A DNA stretch of 64,000 bases from Pseudomonadota bacterium (GCA_027487685.1 JAIYDC010000046.1:78419-142418); one strand, 5' to 3'; positions 33,310-41,704 are shown, numbered from the stretch's first letter. Made by a program: numbers and translations. Notes: generated by a model from the sequence alone, not told the origin.

Positions 33310-34197
33310 ATGCGAAGTCTCGAGCACCTCCTCCTCGATCCAGCGGATGAGAAGAAAATTGAAAGCATCTTTGTGGACCTCCGGTCCAGGTATAAGAACT
33401 ACAAGGACCCCTGGGGCTTTGACCTCGACCTCTGCGAGCGGGCCCTCAAGCGGTTTTTTCCAATCTACCGGTCCTACTTCAAGGTGCGCGTCTTCGGCGC
33501 CGAGAACATCGAGGACCATCCGTACATCGTCGCCTCAAATCACACCGGACAACTGCCCATCGATGGGATGCTCATCACCATGGCATTTCTGATGGAGTCT
33601 CAGAAGCCCCGAGTGCTTCGGGCCATGGTGGAGCGGTTCATGGCGCAGCTGCCCTTCATCGGGGACTTCACGGCCCGAACGGGCTCGATTCTGGGAGACC
33701 GCGCGAACTGTGCCTACCTCATTGATCACGGTGAATCGATCCTCGTCTTTCCCGAGGGCGTTCGCGGCATCTCCAAGAACACGCCTGACTTCTACAAGCT
33801 GCGCCAGTTCTCCGAGGGGTTCTACCGGATAGCCCTTCAGAAGAAGACGCCGGTCCTGCCCGTGTGTGTGATCGGGGCAGAGGAGATGTTTCCGTTTGTG
33901 ATGCACTCAAAGCGGCTCGCGAAAATTCTCCGACTCCCAGCACTTCCGTTGACGGCGAATATCTTCCCGCTCCCCTCACCGATTGACATTCACATCGGGA
34001 AGGAAATCCTTATTCCTGCTCATCTCGGAGAGGAAGCCACGGACAAGGAAGTGAAGGAGAACGTCTTTCACATTGAGAACACCATCAAGCGCATGATCGT
34101 CTCCGGCCTTAAAACTCGCAGACCCTTCCTCGACCCGCTTCGGAAACCGATCTCTCGGTACGTGATCAAAGAATTTCGGACCAAGGTCCAGCGATGA
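33310..34197 (+). CDS. PlsC-like glycerophosphate acyltransferase family protein
   Basis: The 295-residue protein fits the PlsC acyltransferase fold: SNHTGQLPIDGM for the H...D catalytic motif, GSILGDRANC and FPEGVRGISK for the glycerophosphate-binding block. The H-to-D spacing is two residues longer than in classical PlsC (HX4D), as in a diverged subgroup. The likely substrate is a lyso-phospholipid or related acceptor at the inner membrane. TAAAAT ends eight bases before the ATG and no ribosome site is seen. It overlaps the epimerase by ATGA. Confidence 0.85.
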   Translation: MRSLEHLLLDPADEKKIESIFVDLRSRYKNYKDPWGFDLDLCERALKRFFPIYRSYFKVRVFGAENIEDHPYIVASNHTGQLPIDGMLITMAFLMESQKPRVLRAMVERFMAQLPFIGDFTARTGSILGDRANCAYLIDHGESILVFPEGVRGISKNTPDFYKLRQFSEGFYRIALQKKTPVLPVCVIGAEEMFPFVMHSKRLAKILRLPALPLTANIFPLPSPIDIHIGKEILIPAHLGEEATDKEVKENVFHIENTIKRMIVSGLKTRRPFLDPLRKPISRYVIKEFRTKVQR

Positions 34198-35150
34198 GTC
34201 CACCGAAGAAAATCCTCATCATCGGGATCGCGGGAGGCCTTGCGCAGATGACCGCAAGACTGATCCTCCTTGAACACCCCACTTGGGAGATCACTGGAAT
34301 CGATTCTCGGAGCGTGACGGAAGTTCCCCAGCTCCGAGGGCTCACCGCCGTGAACATGAAATACTCCCGCGGGAACTTCGAGAACCTGTTCCGGGTCAAC
34401 AAGTTCGACGCCGTTTATCACCTGGGCCGCATCAGTCACGTCGCGAACGAGCAGAATCTCTTAGCAAAACGGATCGACCTTTCGGTGATGGGGACGAATC
34501 GAATCCTGGAAATGTGCGAGCGATCCGGGGTCCGGAAAGTCGTCATCCTTTCCACGTTCCACGTGTACGGCGCGCTCCCCGACAATTCGATCTTCCTTCC
34601 GGAGGACGCGCCGCTACGAGCGAGCATTCGTCACCCCGAGCTCAGAGACGTGATCGAAATGGACCAGATCTGCACCAACTGGATGTGGAAGAATCAGAAC
34701 AGCATCTCCACCGTCGTCCTCAGGCCCTGCAACATCGTCGGAACACAGATCCAGAACTCGATGACGAAGTTCCTCGGAGGTCCCCTGGCGCTGAGGCCCA
34801 TCGATTACAATCCGTTCTTTCAATTCATCCACGAGTTCGACATGGCCAATGTGCTCTACCGATCACTGGACGCTCTCCCGACCGGCACCTATAACGTTGC
34901 CGGAGATGAGTTCATCTCGCTCCACGAAGCTCTCACCGTCGTCGAAACCAAGGCCGTCCCCTTTCCGATCGTTCTCGCTGGGGGCGTTAACAATTTCTTG
35001 AAGAAGTTCAGCATCAACGTCCCCGACTACCTCCTCGACTACCTGAAATTCTCCTGCCTGATCTCCAACAAAGAACTAAAAAAGCACCTAGGCCCTGATT
35101 TTTTAAGGTTTACCGTCCGCGAGGCCCTCGAACTCATTCGGCTTAAGTAG
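34194..35150 (+). CDS. NAD-dependent epimerase/dehydratase (extended SDR)
   Basis: The 318-residue protein is an extended short-chain dehydrogenase. GIAGGLAQM is a variant of the GxxGxxG nucleotide-binding motif, YHLGRISHVANE corresponds to the core strand and active-site serine/threonine region (STFHVYG), and RPCNIVG is the substrate-side motif. The usual YxxxK is not obvious at its place, so activity may be altered. The start overlaps the plsC stop by ATGA. It could act on a sugar or lipid; no closer call is possible. Confidence 0.82.
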   Translation: MSPPKKILIIGIAGGLAQMTARLILLEHPTWEITGIDSRSVTEVPQLRGLTAVNMKYSRGNFENLFRVNKFDAVYHLGRISHVANEQNLLAKRIDLSVMGTNRILEMCERSGVRKVVILSTFHVYGALPDNSIFLPEDAPLRASIRHPELRDVIEMDQICTNWMWKNQNSISTVVLRPCNIVGTQIQNSMTKFLGGPLALRPIDYNPFFQFIHEFDMANVLYRSLDALPTGTYNVAGDEFISLHEALTVVETKAVPFPIVLAGGVNNFLKKFSINVPDYLLDYLKFSCLISNKELKKHLGPDFLRFTVREALELIRLK

Positions 35151-35151
35151 A

Positions 35152-35181
35152 TTGACGATCTGCAGGGCCTTTGACTAAAAT
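35152..35181 (+). promoter_or_regulatory. Sigma-70-type promoter of tRNA-Leu
   Basis: TTGACG at 35152 and TAAAAT at 35176 are separated by 18 bases. The predicted start lies a few bases before the mature tRNA at 35193. Confidence 0.75.
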
Positions 35182-35192
35182 GGTGGGCTTAT

Positions 35193-35278
35193 GGCTCCCT
35201 GGCGGAACGGTAGACGCAGCGGATTCAAAATCCGCCGTTGGCAACAACGTCCGAGTTCGAGTCTCGGGGGAGCCACCA
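35193..35278 (+). tRNA. tRNA-Leu (anticodon CAA)
   Basis: A complete class II tRNA with acceptor GGCTCCC/GGGAGCC, D-arm with GGTAGACGC, anticodon loop TTCAAAA giving anticodon CAA for UUG, a long variable arm (CGTTG-GCAA-CAACG), T-arm CCGAG-TTCGAGT-CTCGG and encoded CCA. Its 3' end occurs again nearby as a 20-bp direct repeat and in inverted form, which marks the locus as a recombination site. Confidence 0.97.
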
Positions 35279-35338
35279 AATCATCACCAGTAATTAACCC
35301 ACTCCATTCATCTCAAACGAAACGTTTCCAAAAAGCCT

Positions 35339-35502
35339 GTGGCTCCCCCGAGCTCGAAGGGTTTTGTGTACGGTCGTCGGAGCTGCCCCAAGGCAGGTCC
35401 GATGACCGGCGGCACGACACGATGTCGTGACGAACAAAACCACAGTGCCAAAGGAAGGGAGCTGGAAGCGACCGCCCGGAGGCCGAGTCTCGGGGGAGCC
35501 AC
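35339..35502. repeat. 164-bp palindromic element with tRNA-Leu 3'-end termini
   Basis: The left end GTGGCTCCCCCGAG (35339-35352) is the exact inverse of the right end CTCGGGGGAGCCAC (35489-35502), and the right end is also the tRNA-Leu 3' end. Inside, GGTTTTGT...CGTC pairs with GACGAACAAAACC, and CACGACA-CGA-TGTCGTG forms a small perfect hairpin. The right end repeats 20 bases of the tRNA (CGAGTCTCGGGGGAGCCACC at 35258-35277 and 35484-35503). No ORF fits inside. Confidence 0.8.
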
Positions 35503-35508
35503 CTTTTT

Positions 35509-36114
35509 TTAAATTTTATTTGTAGAGCCGGCCAATGCCTCAGAAATCTTTGTCTTCATCTTTTTACTCAAACAACGATCAAAAATCGCGGAAGAGTTCA
35601 TGCGTTTAAGCTGCTCTTCTGCTGCTTCTTTGTCGCCTTTCTTTGAATAGCACTCGGACACTGCTAACAGTCCTTTCACCACCGAATCTAAGTTTGGACA
35701 ACGCCAGTCGGATGTCCCTAAATAAGCTTTCGCACCAAGTTCGGGATTCAACACCTCTGCAGCTGCAACACCTACCCTTCCGATGCACTCACCTGCCGCA
35801 GAGTTGTGGCTACCACCGGAAGAAGACATCGCAGAGAGGGCAATGACAGGAGAGCACACTGTAATTCCACCGATTATCCCACCGGTAAACCTGATGATAA
35901 AATCTGTAGAATATCCCAGACCTGTAATGAGATAGCTAGCACTCGTTCCACTTGCATGAGACACATTTTCCCAAACTGATTCACCCTGAGCTAACTTTAC
36001 ATTATTAAATTCATTCTCACAGGGGCCAGTGACGATGTGCTTTCTTTTCAAATTTTCACTATGAGAGCAAGCAAAAAGTAAAACACAAATTGTAATCATT
36101 GTTAGACGATTCAT
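35509..36114 (-). CDS. Lipoprotein inside the tRNA-Leu mosaic
   Basis: The 201-residue product has a lipoprotein signal (ITICVLLFACSHS). A glycine-rich hydrophobic region follows at about 62-100 (YLITGLGYSTDFIIRFTGGIIGG) and could be membrane-inserted or a hairpin. Several cysteines and an alpha-helical C-terminus with KKGDKEAAEEQLKRM follow. I do not recognise it. It is visibly richer in A and T than the surrounding genes and lies between an intact and a broken tRNA-Leu, which fits acquisition by integration at the tRNA. Confidence 0.78.
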   Translation of the reverse strand: MNRLTMITICVLLFACSHSENLKRKHIVTGPCENEFNNVKLAQGESVWENVSHASGTSASYLITGLGYSTDFIIRFTGGIIGGITVCSPVIALSAMSSSGGSHNSAAGECIGRVGVAAAEVLNPELGAKAYLGTSDWRCPNLDSVVKGLLAVSECYSKKGDKEAAEEQLKRMNSSAIFDRCLSKKMKTKISEALAGSTNKI

Positions 36115-36162
36115 TTAGCTCTCCGAGTGAAGGTTTATGGGTAGCTTAAAGAATATTGCACT

Positions 36163-36252
36163 GGAACGGTAGACGCAGCGGATTCAAAATCCGCCGTTGC
36201 CAACAACGTTCGAGCTCGAAGGGTTTTGTGTTCGCTCGTCGGGGAAGCCACC
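36163..36252 (+). pseudogene. Broken tRNA-Leu copy with altered T-arm
   Basis: From 36163, 37 bases match the tRNA-Leu D-arm and anticodon arm exactly, and 50 of 52 match up to the T-stem. The 5' acceptor strand is missing. The T-arm is replaced by a 32-base stretch (36211-36242) that matches 35349-35380 in the palindromic element at 30 of 32 positions. It then ends GGGGAAGCCACCAAATCA, like the tRNA end and its downstream flank. Confidence 0.85.
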
Positions 36253-36266
36253 AAATCAACGCAAAT

Positions 36267-36626
36267 CTACTTCCGGACTAAGACCTTAAACCCGCCCATC
36301 GTAAAGCGCTCAACTGAAAAAGGCATCACCATATCCTTCATCCCCGTCATCCGTGGATCCTTGTGAACTTTCTTATTGATCCGCACACGGTCGGCCTTGG
36401 ACTTATAAACGATGAAAGCAAAAATGACGGTTTCATCTTTTTTCAGTTTGTACTGTTTAGGAAAGGGAAACCCCCAAGCAGTATCCAGGTCATCTCCGAC
36501 GCATTCGTAGTAGTCGAGAGCACCGTGATCCATCCAAACTTTACACCCTAGTTTTGCCATTTTCTTATAAGCGGGGAGATTCTTCTTCTTGATTGGGATA
36601 ACGAATCCATCTACGTACCGGGCCAT
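36267..36626 (-). CDS. DUF1428 family protein (YbaA-like)
   Basis: The 119-residue protein matches the DUF1428 family: MARYVDGFVIPIKKKNLPAY, MDHGALDYYECVGDD and the RVRINKKVHKDPRM block. Members are small ferredoxin-fold, dimeric alpha-beta barrel-like proteins of unknown role. GGAGCTCCC precedes the ATG. It lies just beyond the broken tRNA copy and is of lower GC than core genes nearby. Confidence 0.88.
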   Translation of the reverse strand: MARYVDGFVIPIKKKNLPAYKKMAKLGCKVWMDHGALDYYECVGDDLDTAWGFPFPKQYKLKKDETVIFAFIVYKSKADRVRINKKVHKDPRMTGMKDMVMPFSVERFTMGGFKVLVRK

Positions 36627-36745
36627 GGGAGCTCCAATTTTTAAAAGTTATTTCTAAGCATCACGAGTAAGTTTGTAATCCGAGGGTACCCTCACATTCG
36701 AATCCCATGGAAATGTATCACGGAAGGGTCAGAAGTGAAGGGTGC

Positions 36746-37144
36746 CTATGCTCGTTGTTCAGCGAATCTCAGGAGATACCCATCCGGGTCCAAGATCAAA
36801 AACTCTCGCTGACAGAGTGACTCCGCTCCGATCTGATAAGACGTCTCCTTCGGCGCCCTGAAATACCCAAGGCCGGATGCCTCGATGCGCGTCTCCAGTA
36901 AAGCAATGCTGGGGACGTTGATCTGGAAGTTTAACCCTCGTCCGTAGGGATACTCAAGATCTCCTGTCACCCAGTGACCATTCTTCTCTTCGAGCATGAT
37001 CTGGGCCTCTCCGAGGGAGAGGAAAACAAACCGAGCTTCAGTTCTCTCGTAGTCGATCTGGAACCCGAGGAGATGGTTATAGAAATCCAAACTCCGCTCA
37101 AGGTTACTAACAGACAACTCCGGAATGAGGGGCGCAAACTTCAT
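36746..37144 (-). CDS. VOC-family glyoxalase/bleomycin-resistance-like protein
   Basis: The 132-residue protein has the vicinal oxygen chelate fold seen in glyoxalase, bleomycin-resistance and dioxygenase proteins: PLIPELSVSNLERSLDFY, LGFQIDYERTEARFVFLSLGEAQIML and QREFLILDPDGYLLRFAE. Metal-ligand positions are only partly kept. The reaction cannot be told. The start MKFAPLIP at 37144 follows family habit; ATG at 37156 is an alternative. No clear ribosome site is visible. Confidence 0.85.
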   Translation of the reverse strand: MKFAPLIPELSVSNLERSLDFYNHLLGFQIDYERTEARFVFLSLGEAQIMLEEKNGHWVTGDLEYPYGRGLNFQINVPSIALLETRIEASGLGYFRAPKETSYQIGAESLCQREFLILDPDGYLLRFAEQRA

Positions 37145-37252
37145 GGAAAAGAGCATAGGCCATCTACGACTCAAATCATAGACGCGGTGGATGCAAACTC
37201 TGGCGTCGGCAGCATCCTCTCTCTGTTCAGGGTCAGAGAATCCTTTTTGCCT

Positions 37253-38485
37253 TTAAAAATTTCGACTCCCAAGGGCGCGCTTTACGCAGTCGACGTCGAA
37301 CCGCGGCTGCGGCGGCGACTGCGACATCAGCCGCCTCGCATCGGTCATCCACAAGGCGCGGATGTCGTCATAGGTTGCTGCCAGCCTCTGCGACGCCGGC
37401 AGTGGACCAAAATCTACCAGCACCAGTCTTCCTTCGCTGGTAACAAAAATGTTCTGGGTATTAATGTCGAGAACGATATTGTTCTGCCGAGAGATCCGCT
37501 GAGCTTCTTCGTAGAATTTCCGCAACTCCTGCTCGATGTGCGGGGGAATCTGGCCATTGTTACTGGCGATGAATCGATCGAGCTGAGTGCCCTGAGCGAA
37601 CTCCGTCGTGATCCAATTCCCATTCGGATCATAGGCGAGGAGTCCCGGCACCTGGATGGTGCTCGTTTGCGTTAGCCACCGGTGGTTAAGAACCGAGTTC
37701 CACATCATCTCCCGGGAGAAATTCATATCCTTAGCAATCTTAATGACTACATCTCTTCCGCCGACTTGCGTGATGTACGCGTCTGCTTGAGCGCCCGCGC
37801 CTAAGTGTCTTTGGAGCCGGAGTGTCTCGCTACCCGTGTTAAACTCTCGTCGGTTGGGCCTCGCCCGCAAGTCATTCACAACGTGTTTGACTCGGTCGAA
37901 GAGGCCGGTGTCTATGACAACGGACGACATCCAGTTGGTCGCTCGCTGAACGATCGAACCAGATCCTGGCCGCTGGCCCATGTAAAAGCCTTGTTGCAGA
38001 ACCCGTTCATAGACTCTGCCGTCATAACCCGACGGCGCGATGGCCAGGTTCCTTGAAAAATACTGCTCCGAGTTCTGAGAAAGAAACCCACGAATGTTCT
38101 CTCCACCCTGAGGCGCTCGCACCTGGGAGACAGGCCTAGAAGTGACTCTTCTGATTCTTGTGAGCAACTCATCAACGGATGAAGGACCTTCCAGAGGATA
38201 GGTCACCGACGGATTTGTTCTCAAGGCTTCATCCATCAGCATCAGCCTATTCTCGACGGACAGCGGAGGATTGGGCGCACCAGAGTTCGTCGGCACGGCG
38301 ATGACGAGATCTGCCTGGCCGGACCTCACTAACTGCTCAGCGAAGGCCTGGTCCGCAAGACTCCAGGGATCGAATAGGCCGCTAACAACGACGATCTTCT
38401 GGGCGTTACGGATCGCATCATCCGTGAGGGGAACCCCCCATGACAAATTGATCAAAACTATGAAGGTCAAAAAACCGTACATCAT
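37253..38485 (-). CDS. Exported nucleotidyltransferase-like / protein-kinase-like fusion
   Basis: The 410-residue product starts with a signal-like segment (FLTFIVLINLSWG). Residues about 30-155 resemble a NadD/CoaD nucleotidyltransferase: VVSGLFDP, VIAVPTN and PPLSVENRLMLMDEAL, but the HxGH motif reads SLAD, so catalysis there is doubtful. Residues about 225-380 are kinase-like: glycine loop GAGAQADAY, Lys249 (VVIKIAK), catalytic loop Asp340 with Asn345 (LDINTQN) and Asp358-Phe-Gly. All core kinase residues are kept. Such a fusion with a signal peptide is not one I know. The start codon is ATG 38485 or 38482; an earlier TTG at 38524 exists. Confidence 0.75.
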   Translation of the reverse strand: MMYGFLTFIVLINLSWGVPLTDDAIRNAQKIVVVSGLFDPWSLADQAFAEQLVRSGQADLVIAVPTNSGAPNPPLSVENRLMLMDEALRTNPSVTYPLEGPSSVDELLTRIRRVTSRPVSQVRAPQGGENIRGFLSQNSEQYFSRNLAIAPSGYDGRVYERVLQQGFYMGQRPGSGSIVQRATNWMSSVVIDTGLFDRVKHVVNDLRARPNRREFNTGSETLRLQRHLGAGAQADAYITQVGGRDVVIKIAKDMNFSREMMWNSVLNHRWLTQTSTIQVPGLLAYDPNGNWITTEFAQGTQLDRFIASNNGQIPPHIEQELRKFYEEAQRISRQNNIVLDINTQNIFVTSEGRLVLVDFGPLPASQRLAATYDDIRALWMTDARRLMSQSPPQPRFDVDCVKRALGSRNF

Positions 38486-38632
38486 TGATTTATGATCGGA
38501 TTTTGAGCGGACATGTTTAACCAAAATTCCATTTCCTTTGTCGTATTGTCAGGATTGCTAACCTTCCCTAACATTACTTGACCAAGAGCATCCAGTTAAC
38601 TCATAGTGAGTAAACAACAAGGAGACATCCCG

Positions 38633-39256
38633 ATGAAATTACTTTTTGCTCTGGCATTCATGGTTTCCACATCGGCCTTCGCCGAGATGGCCGTTCCGGT
38701 CAAAATCTTCTCGAAAAGCGAACTCACTGCCATCCTCGGTCCCTATCCTGAAAAAGGATCAGCACTCGAGCGCAAGGACTACGACGTCTTGAAAAAATTC
38801 CAAGAGACTCGGACCAAAGAAGAGTGTGCGGAAGCTCAGGCTGAGGCCAACTCTTCGCTCATCTCGTTCTTCGCCTCAAGCGAAGGTCCTCTTTCGAAAG
38901 ACGAACTCAAGGCCGTCACACCGTTCCTTTTGAAGACCATCGCAGTGACCGGGGCCAATGTGCTCGTCGCCAAGAAGATCTATAAGAGACCGCGTCCCTA
39001 TGACTACTTCGAAGACCTGAGCCCCTGCGTGAAGAGAGAAACGTCTTACGCCTACCCGAGTGGCCACGCCGCCACGGCCTTCGCCCTGGGACACGCCCTG
39101 GTGAAGAGGTTCCCTGAGAGAGCAGACGCCATCTTCGCCCGGGCCAAGAACATCGCCTGGAACCGAGTCTTAGGCGGCGTGCATCACCCCTCAGATCTCG
39201 AGGCATCCGAGAGACTGATCAATGCCTTACTCGCTGCCGACAAAGACCTCCACTAG
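38633..39256 (+). CDS. Class A non-specific acid phosphatase (PAP2 superfamily)
   Basis: The 207-residue periplasmic enzyme has a signal peptide (MKLLFALAFMVSTSAFA) and the three PAP2/vanadium-haloperoxidase motifs: KKIYKRPRPYDYF, PSGHAATAFALGHAL and RVLGGVHHPSDLEA. It would dephosphorylate small phosphomonoesters. The start at 38633 with AAGGAGA upstream is clear; the nine codons before it are leader. TTGACC and CATAGT at 18-bp spacing (38578-38607) are a possible promoter. A long palindrome follows the stop codon. Confidence 0.9.
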   Translation: MKLLFALAFMVSTSAFAEMAVPVKIFSKSELTAILGPYPEKGSALERKDYDVLKKFQETRTKEECAEAQAEANSSLISFFASSEGPLSKDELKAVTPFLLKTIAVTGANVLVAKKIYKRPRPYDYFEDLSPCVKRETSYAYPSGHAATAFALGHALVKRFPERADAIFARAKNIAWNRVLGGVHHPSDLEASERLINALLAADKDLH

Positions 39257-39264
39257 AACTCAAA

Positions 39265-39298
39265 CAAGTACAGGAGTATCACGATACTCCTGTACTTG
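39265..39298. repeat. Perfect 16-bp inverted repeat after the phosphatase gene
   Basis: CAAGTACAGGAGTATC is followed after two bases by its exact complement. The stem is nine bases after the phosphatase stop and has no T-run. It may act as a factor-independent or processing-type terminator, or bind a protein. Confidence 0.8.
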
Positions 39299-39470
39299 AT
39301 TATTCCGATCAATTCACCCGGACCAGCATCGAAACCGCTCCTGGTACAAAAAATCCTCCGCAGACATGAATTCTTACGTTCGAGGGCCGAGGCTAGGCCC
39401 GCCATCAGAAGCCCTGGAAATAATCGTCCATCATGGGTAAGATACCTGAATCAATCAACAAGGATGTAAA

Positions 39471-39920
39471 ATGAAAAAGCTCTTCGTTACTCTCGCCGTC
39501 GCTCTCCTCTCAACGGGAGCGTTCGCTCAAGACAAAAGCAGTGGGTGCGGCGCTGGTTGGCAGGTCACCAAATCGATGACGACCTCGGGCTCCTCCACGC
39601 GATCCCTCACGAATGCTACTTTCTCACAAGGTCTCGCGATGACCTCTGGAACTTCTGGCTGTGCGAAGCATGACATCGTCATGCAAGAGAAACAGAAGAT
39701 CCATTACGTTGAGTCGAACCTCGTTCCCTTGAGACGCGAAGTCGCCATGGGTGAAGGTGAACGGATCAACGCTCTCGCGTCGATCTGGGGATGCCAGAAC
39801 GCAGACTCCCTTGCGCCATCGCTCAAAAGAAACTACCGCCGCGTGTTCTACAAGAAGAACCCAAGCGAAGTCGTCAAAGGCCTCGATGCGCTCCTTGCCG
39901 GTTGCTCACTTAACGTGTGA
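39471..39920 (+). CDS. DUF3015 family exported protein
   Basis: The 149-residue product has a signal peptide (KKLFVTLAVALLSTGAFA) and the DUF3015 pattern: SGCGAGWQVTKS, SFSQGLAMTSGTSGC-like block and a C-terminal cysteine near ALLAGCSLNV. The family is common in Bdellovibrionota and other Gram-negatives and its role is unknown. AAGGATG precedes the ATG. It overlaps the DUF4105 gene by GTGA, so both are translationally coupled and probably work together in the periplasm or outer membrane. Confidence 0.88.
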   Translation: MKKLFVTLAVALLSTGAFAQDKSSGCGAGWQVTKSMTTSGSSTRSLTNATFSQGLAMTSGTSGCAKHDIVMQEKQKIHYVESNLVPLRREVAMGEGERINALASIWGCQNADSLAPSLKRNYRRVFYKKNPSEVVKGLDALLAGCSLNV

Positions 39921-41698
39921 TCCCACTCCTCATCTTCCTGTCCTCACTAGCGACCTCCATTGCTAGTGAGGATCTTTTCCGCACGCAATGGATCAGATCC
40001 CTTCACAAAGATAATCAAAAGAACAAAGCATTTTGGTTCACGGGCTCCGGAGACGATCCCGATCTAGAGCTCAAGGCCACCATTTCTGCCTTCAACGCAA
40101 AAGAGAATTTTGACTCAAACAACCATGCGCAGTGCCTTTATCCGGGCCGCAGGATGCTCATCGAGAGGCACCTCGGGACAAAACTTTTCCCCCACTCCAA
40201 ATGCCCGGATTACGATCAGTGGATCCACCGCCTTAATCCTCAAGGAGTGAGTGTCGTTTTCGCGGGGAACTATCCCGATAATCCCGGCTCCCTCTTCGGC
40301 CATACTTTTTTAAAGTTCAATACGGCTGGCGCTGCTGGGAGCAACCTCCTCGACTACGCCCTTAACTTTTCGGCCGATGTCCGTGACGAGATCGGGTTCC
40401 TCTATGCGCTCAAGGGCCTCTCCGGCGGCTACTTCGGATGGTTTAGCCTGGATCCGTATTTCATGAAAGTGAACGAATACAACGAGGGTGAAGGCCGGGA
40501 TATCTGGGAGTATGAAACGACCCTTGGCCCGGAGGAGGCGAGGTTGATTCTTTCTCACGTCTGGGAACTCCGGCAAAGGGCCCAGTTTAAGTACTACTTC
40601 CTGAGTGAGAACTGTTCCTCCTTCATCCTGAATCTCCTGGATTTCGCTAGGCCCGAATGGAATCTCCAGACGCAAATGCCTTGGTACGTGATCCCGCTTG
40701 AGACGGTGAAGGTCCTTCACCACCGATCAGACCGGGTCCGGAAAACAACGTACAGGCCTTCGGTCCGCTTGCGCGCACAGCACGCGTTCACGCAGCTGAG
40801 CTTCCAAGAGCAGACCGGGGTCAAGAGAATCCTCGATTCGAAAGACGGTCTGACCGACGAGACCGATCCGAAGACCTTGAAAGTGGCGGCGATGCAAATC
40901 GCGGCGATTCACAGTCGGAAGGATGGATCCCTACCACAGGCCTTGGTAGAAAAAGAAGAGGATGTCCTCCTGCGACTGAGCGAACTCTCTTCTGAGTCTC
41001 TCCTGAAAAACAATGAACTTCCCTCCCCCCACGACGGCCATGACATCACGCAAGTCAGCATCGGCGCCGTCCACGACGAGCGCACAGCATTCCTCCTCGG
41101 GTACAGGCCGGGAGTCCATGATCTGAATGACTATGCCACGGGCTACCTGCCGTACTCTGAGTTATCGATCCTCGATTCCTCGCTTCGCGTGGATCACAAG
41201 AATCTAGAGTTCCAGAAGATAGATTTCCTCTCGATGACGCTCCTTCGTCCCTGGACGGTCAATGAGAAAGAATGGTCTTGGGGCGCGAAAGTGTCTTACC
41301 AGGGGAACTCACAACTGTTCGCAAAAAATGCTGACCAATTCTTAGGCGAGGCCCTCCTCGGGATGGCCTCGGTGACTCAAGACTCACTCCTCCTCGGTTT
41401 CCTTGCGGGGACCTACATCAGCGCGGGAGAACTCAACCTTGATCAGTCTCTGGGTCTCATGGCCCAGACGCATCTGATTTGGAACGAGGACACCTGGAAG
41501 AGCGTGAACGGGATGAAGTTTTACCAAGACCTGAATCACACTCAAACTGATTCCTACCAGCTGGTGCCGTACAGTAACCTGGCCTTTCATGATGGCCCAA
41601 ACTTAGACTACCAAGCGAAGTTTGTTTGGCCTGTGTACACTCCGGGACTACACAGAACTCCGGCGCAGCTGACGGTGGAAATTGAATACCACTTCTAA
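39917..41698 (+). CDS. DUF4105 family exported protein
   Basis: The 593-residue product begins with a GTG overlapping the previous stop and has a signal peptide (PLLIFLSSLATSIAS). The N-terminal half carries the DUF4105 pattern: CLYPGRRMLIERHLG, GSLFGHTFLKF, and ENCSSFILNLL, in which His and Cys recall the papain-like NlpC/P60 fold. The C-terminal half is beta-rich and ends IEYHF, like an outer-membrane barrel. A peptidoglycan or peptide amidase on a barrel anchor is a plausible inference. The next gene is convergent, six bases away. Confidence 0.86.
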   Translation: MIPLLIFLSSLATSIASEDLFRTQWIRSLHKDNQKNKAFWFTGSGDDPDLELKATISAFNAKENFDSNNHAQCLYPGRRMLIERHLGTKLFPHSKCPDYDQWIHRLNPQGVSVVFAGNYPDNPGSLFGHTFLKFNTAGAAGSNLLDYALNFSADVRDEIGFLYALKGLSGGYFGWFSLDPYFMKVNEYNEGEGRDIWEYETTLGPEEARLILSHVWELRQRAQFKYYFLSENCSSFILNLLDFARPEWNLQTQMPWYVIPLETVKVLHHRSDRVRKTTYRPSVRLRAQHAFTQLSFQEQTGVKRILDSKDGLTDETDPKTLKVAAMQIAAIHSRKDGSLPQALVEKEEDVLLRLSELSSESLLKNNELPSPHDGHDITQVSIGAVHDERTAFLLGYRPGVHDLNDYATGYLPYSELSILDSSLRVDHKNLEFQKIDFLSMTLLRPWTVNEKEWSWGAKVSYQGNSQLFAKNADQFLGEALLGMASVTQDSLLLGFLAGTYISAGELNLDQSLGLMAQTHLIWNEDTWKSVNGMKFYQDLNHTQTDSYQLVPYSNLAFHDGPNLDYQAKFVWPVYTPGLHRTPAQLTVEIEYHF

Positions 41699-41704
41699 GC
41701 GACG

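Noticed and set aside
35281..35508. A second tRNA-Leu between 35.3 and 35.5 kb
   Set aside because: Only 3'-end sequence in direct and inverted form is present, with no D-arm or anticodon arm.
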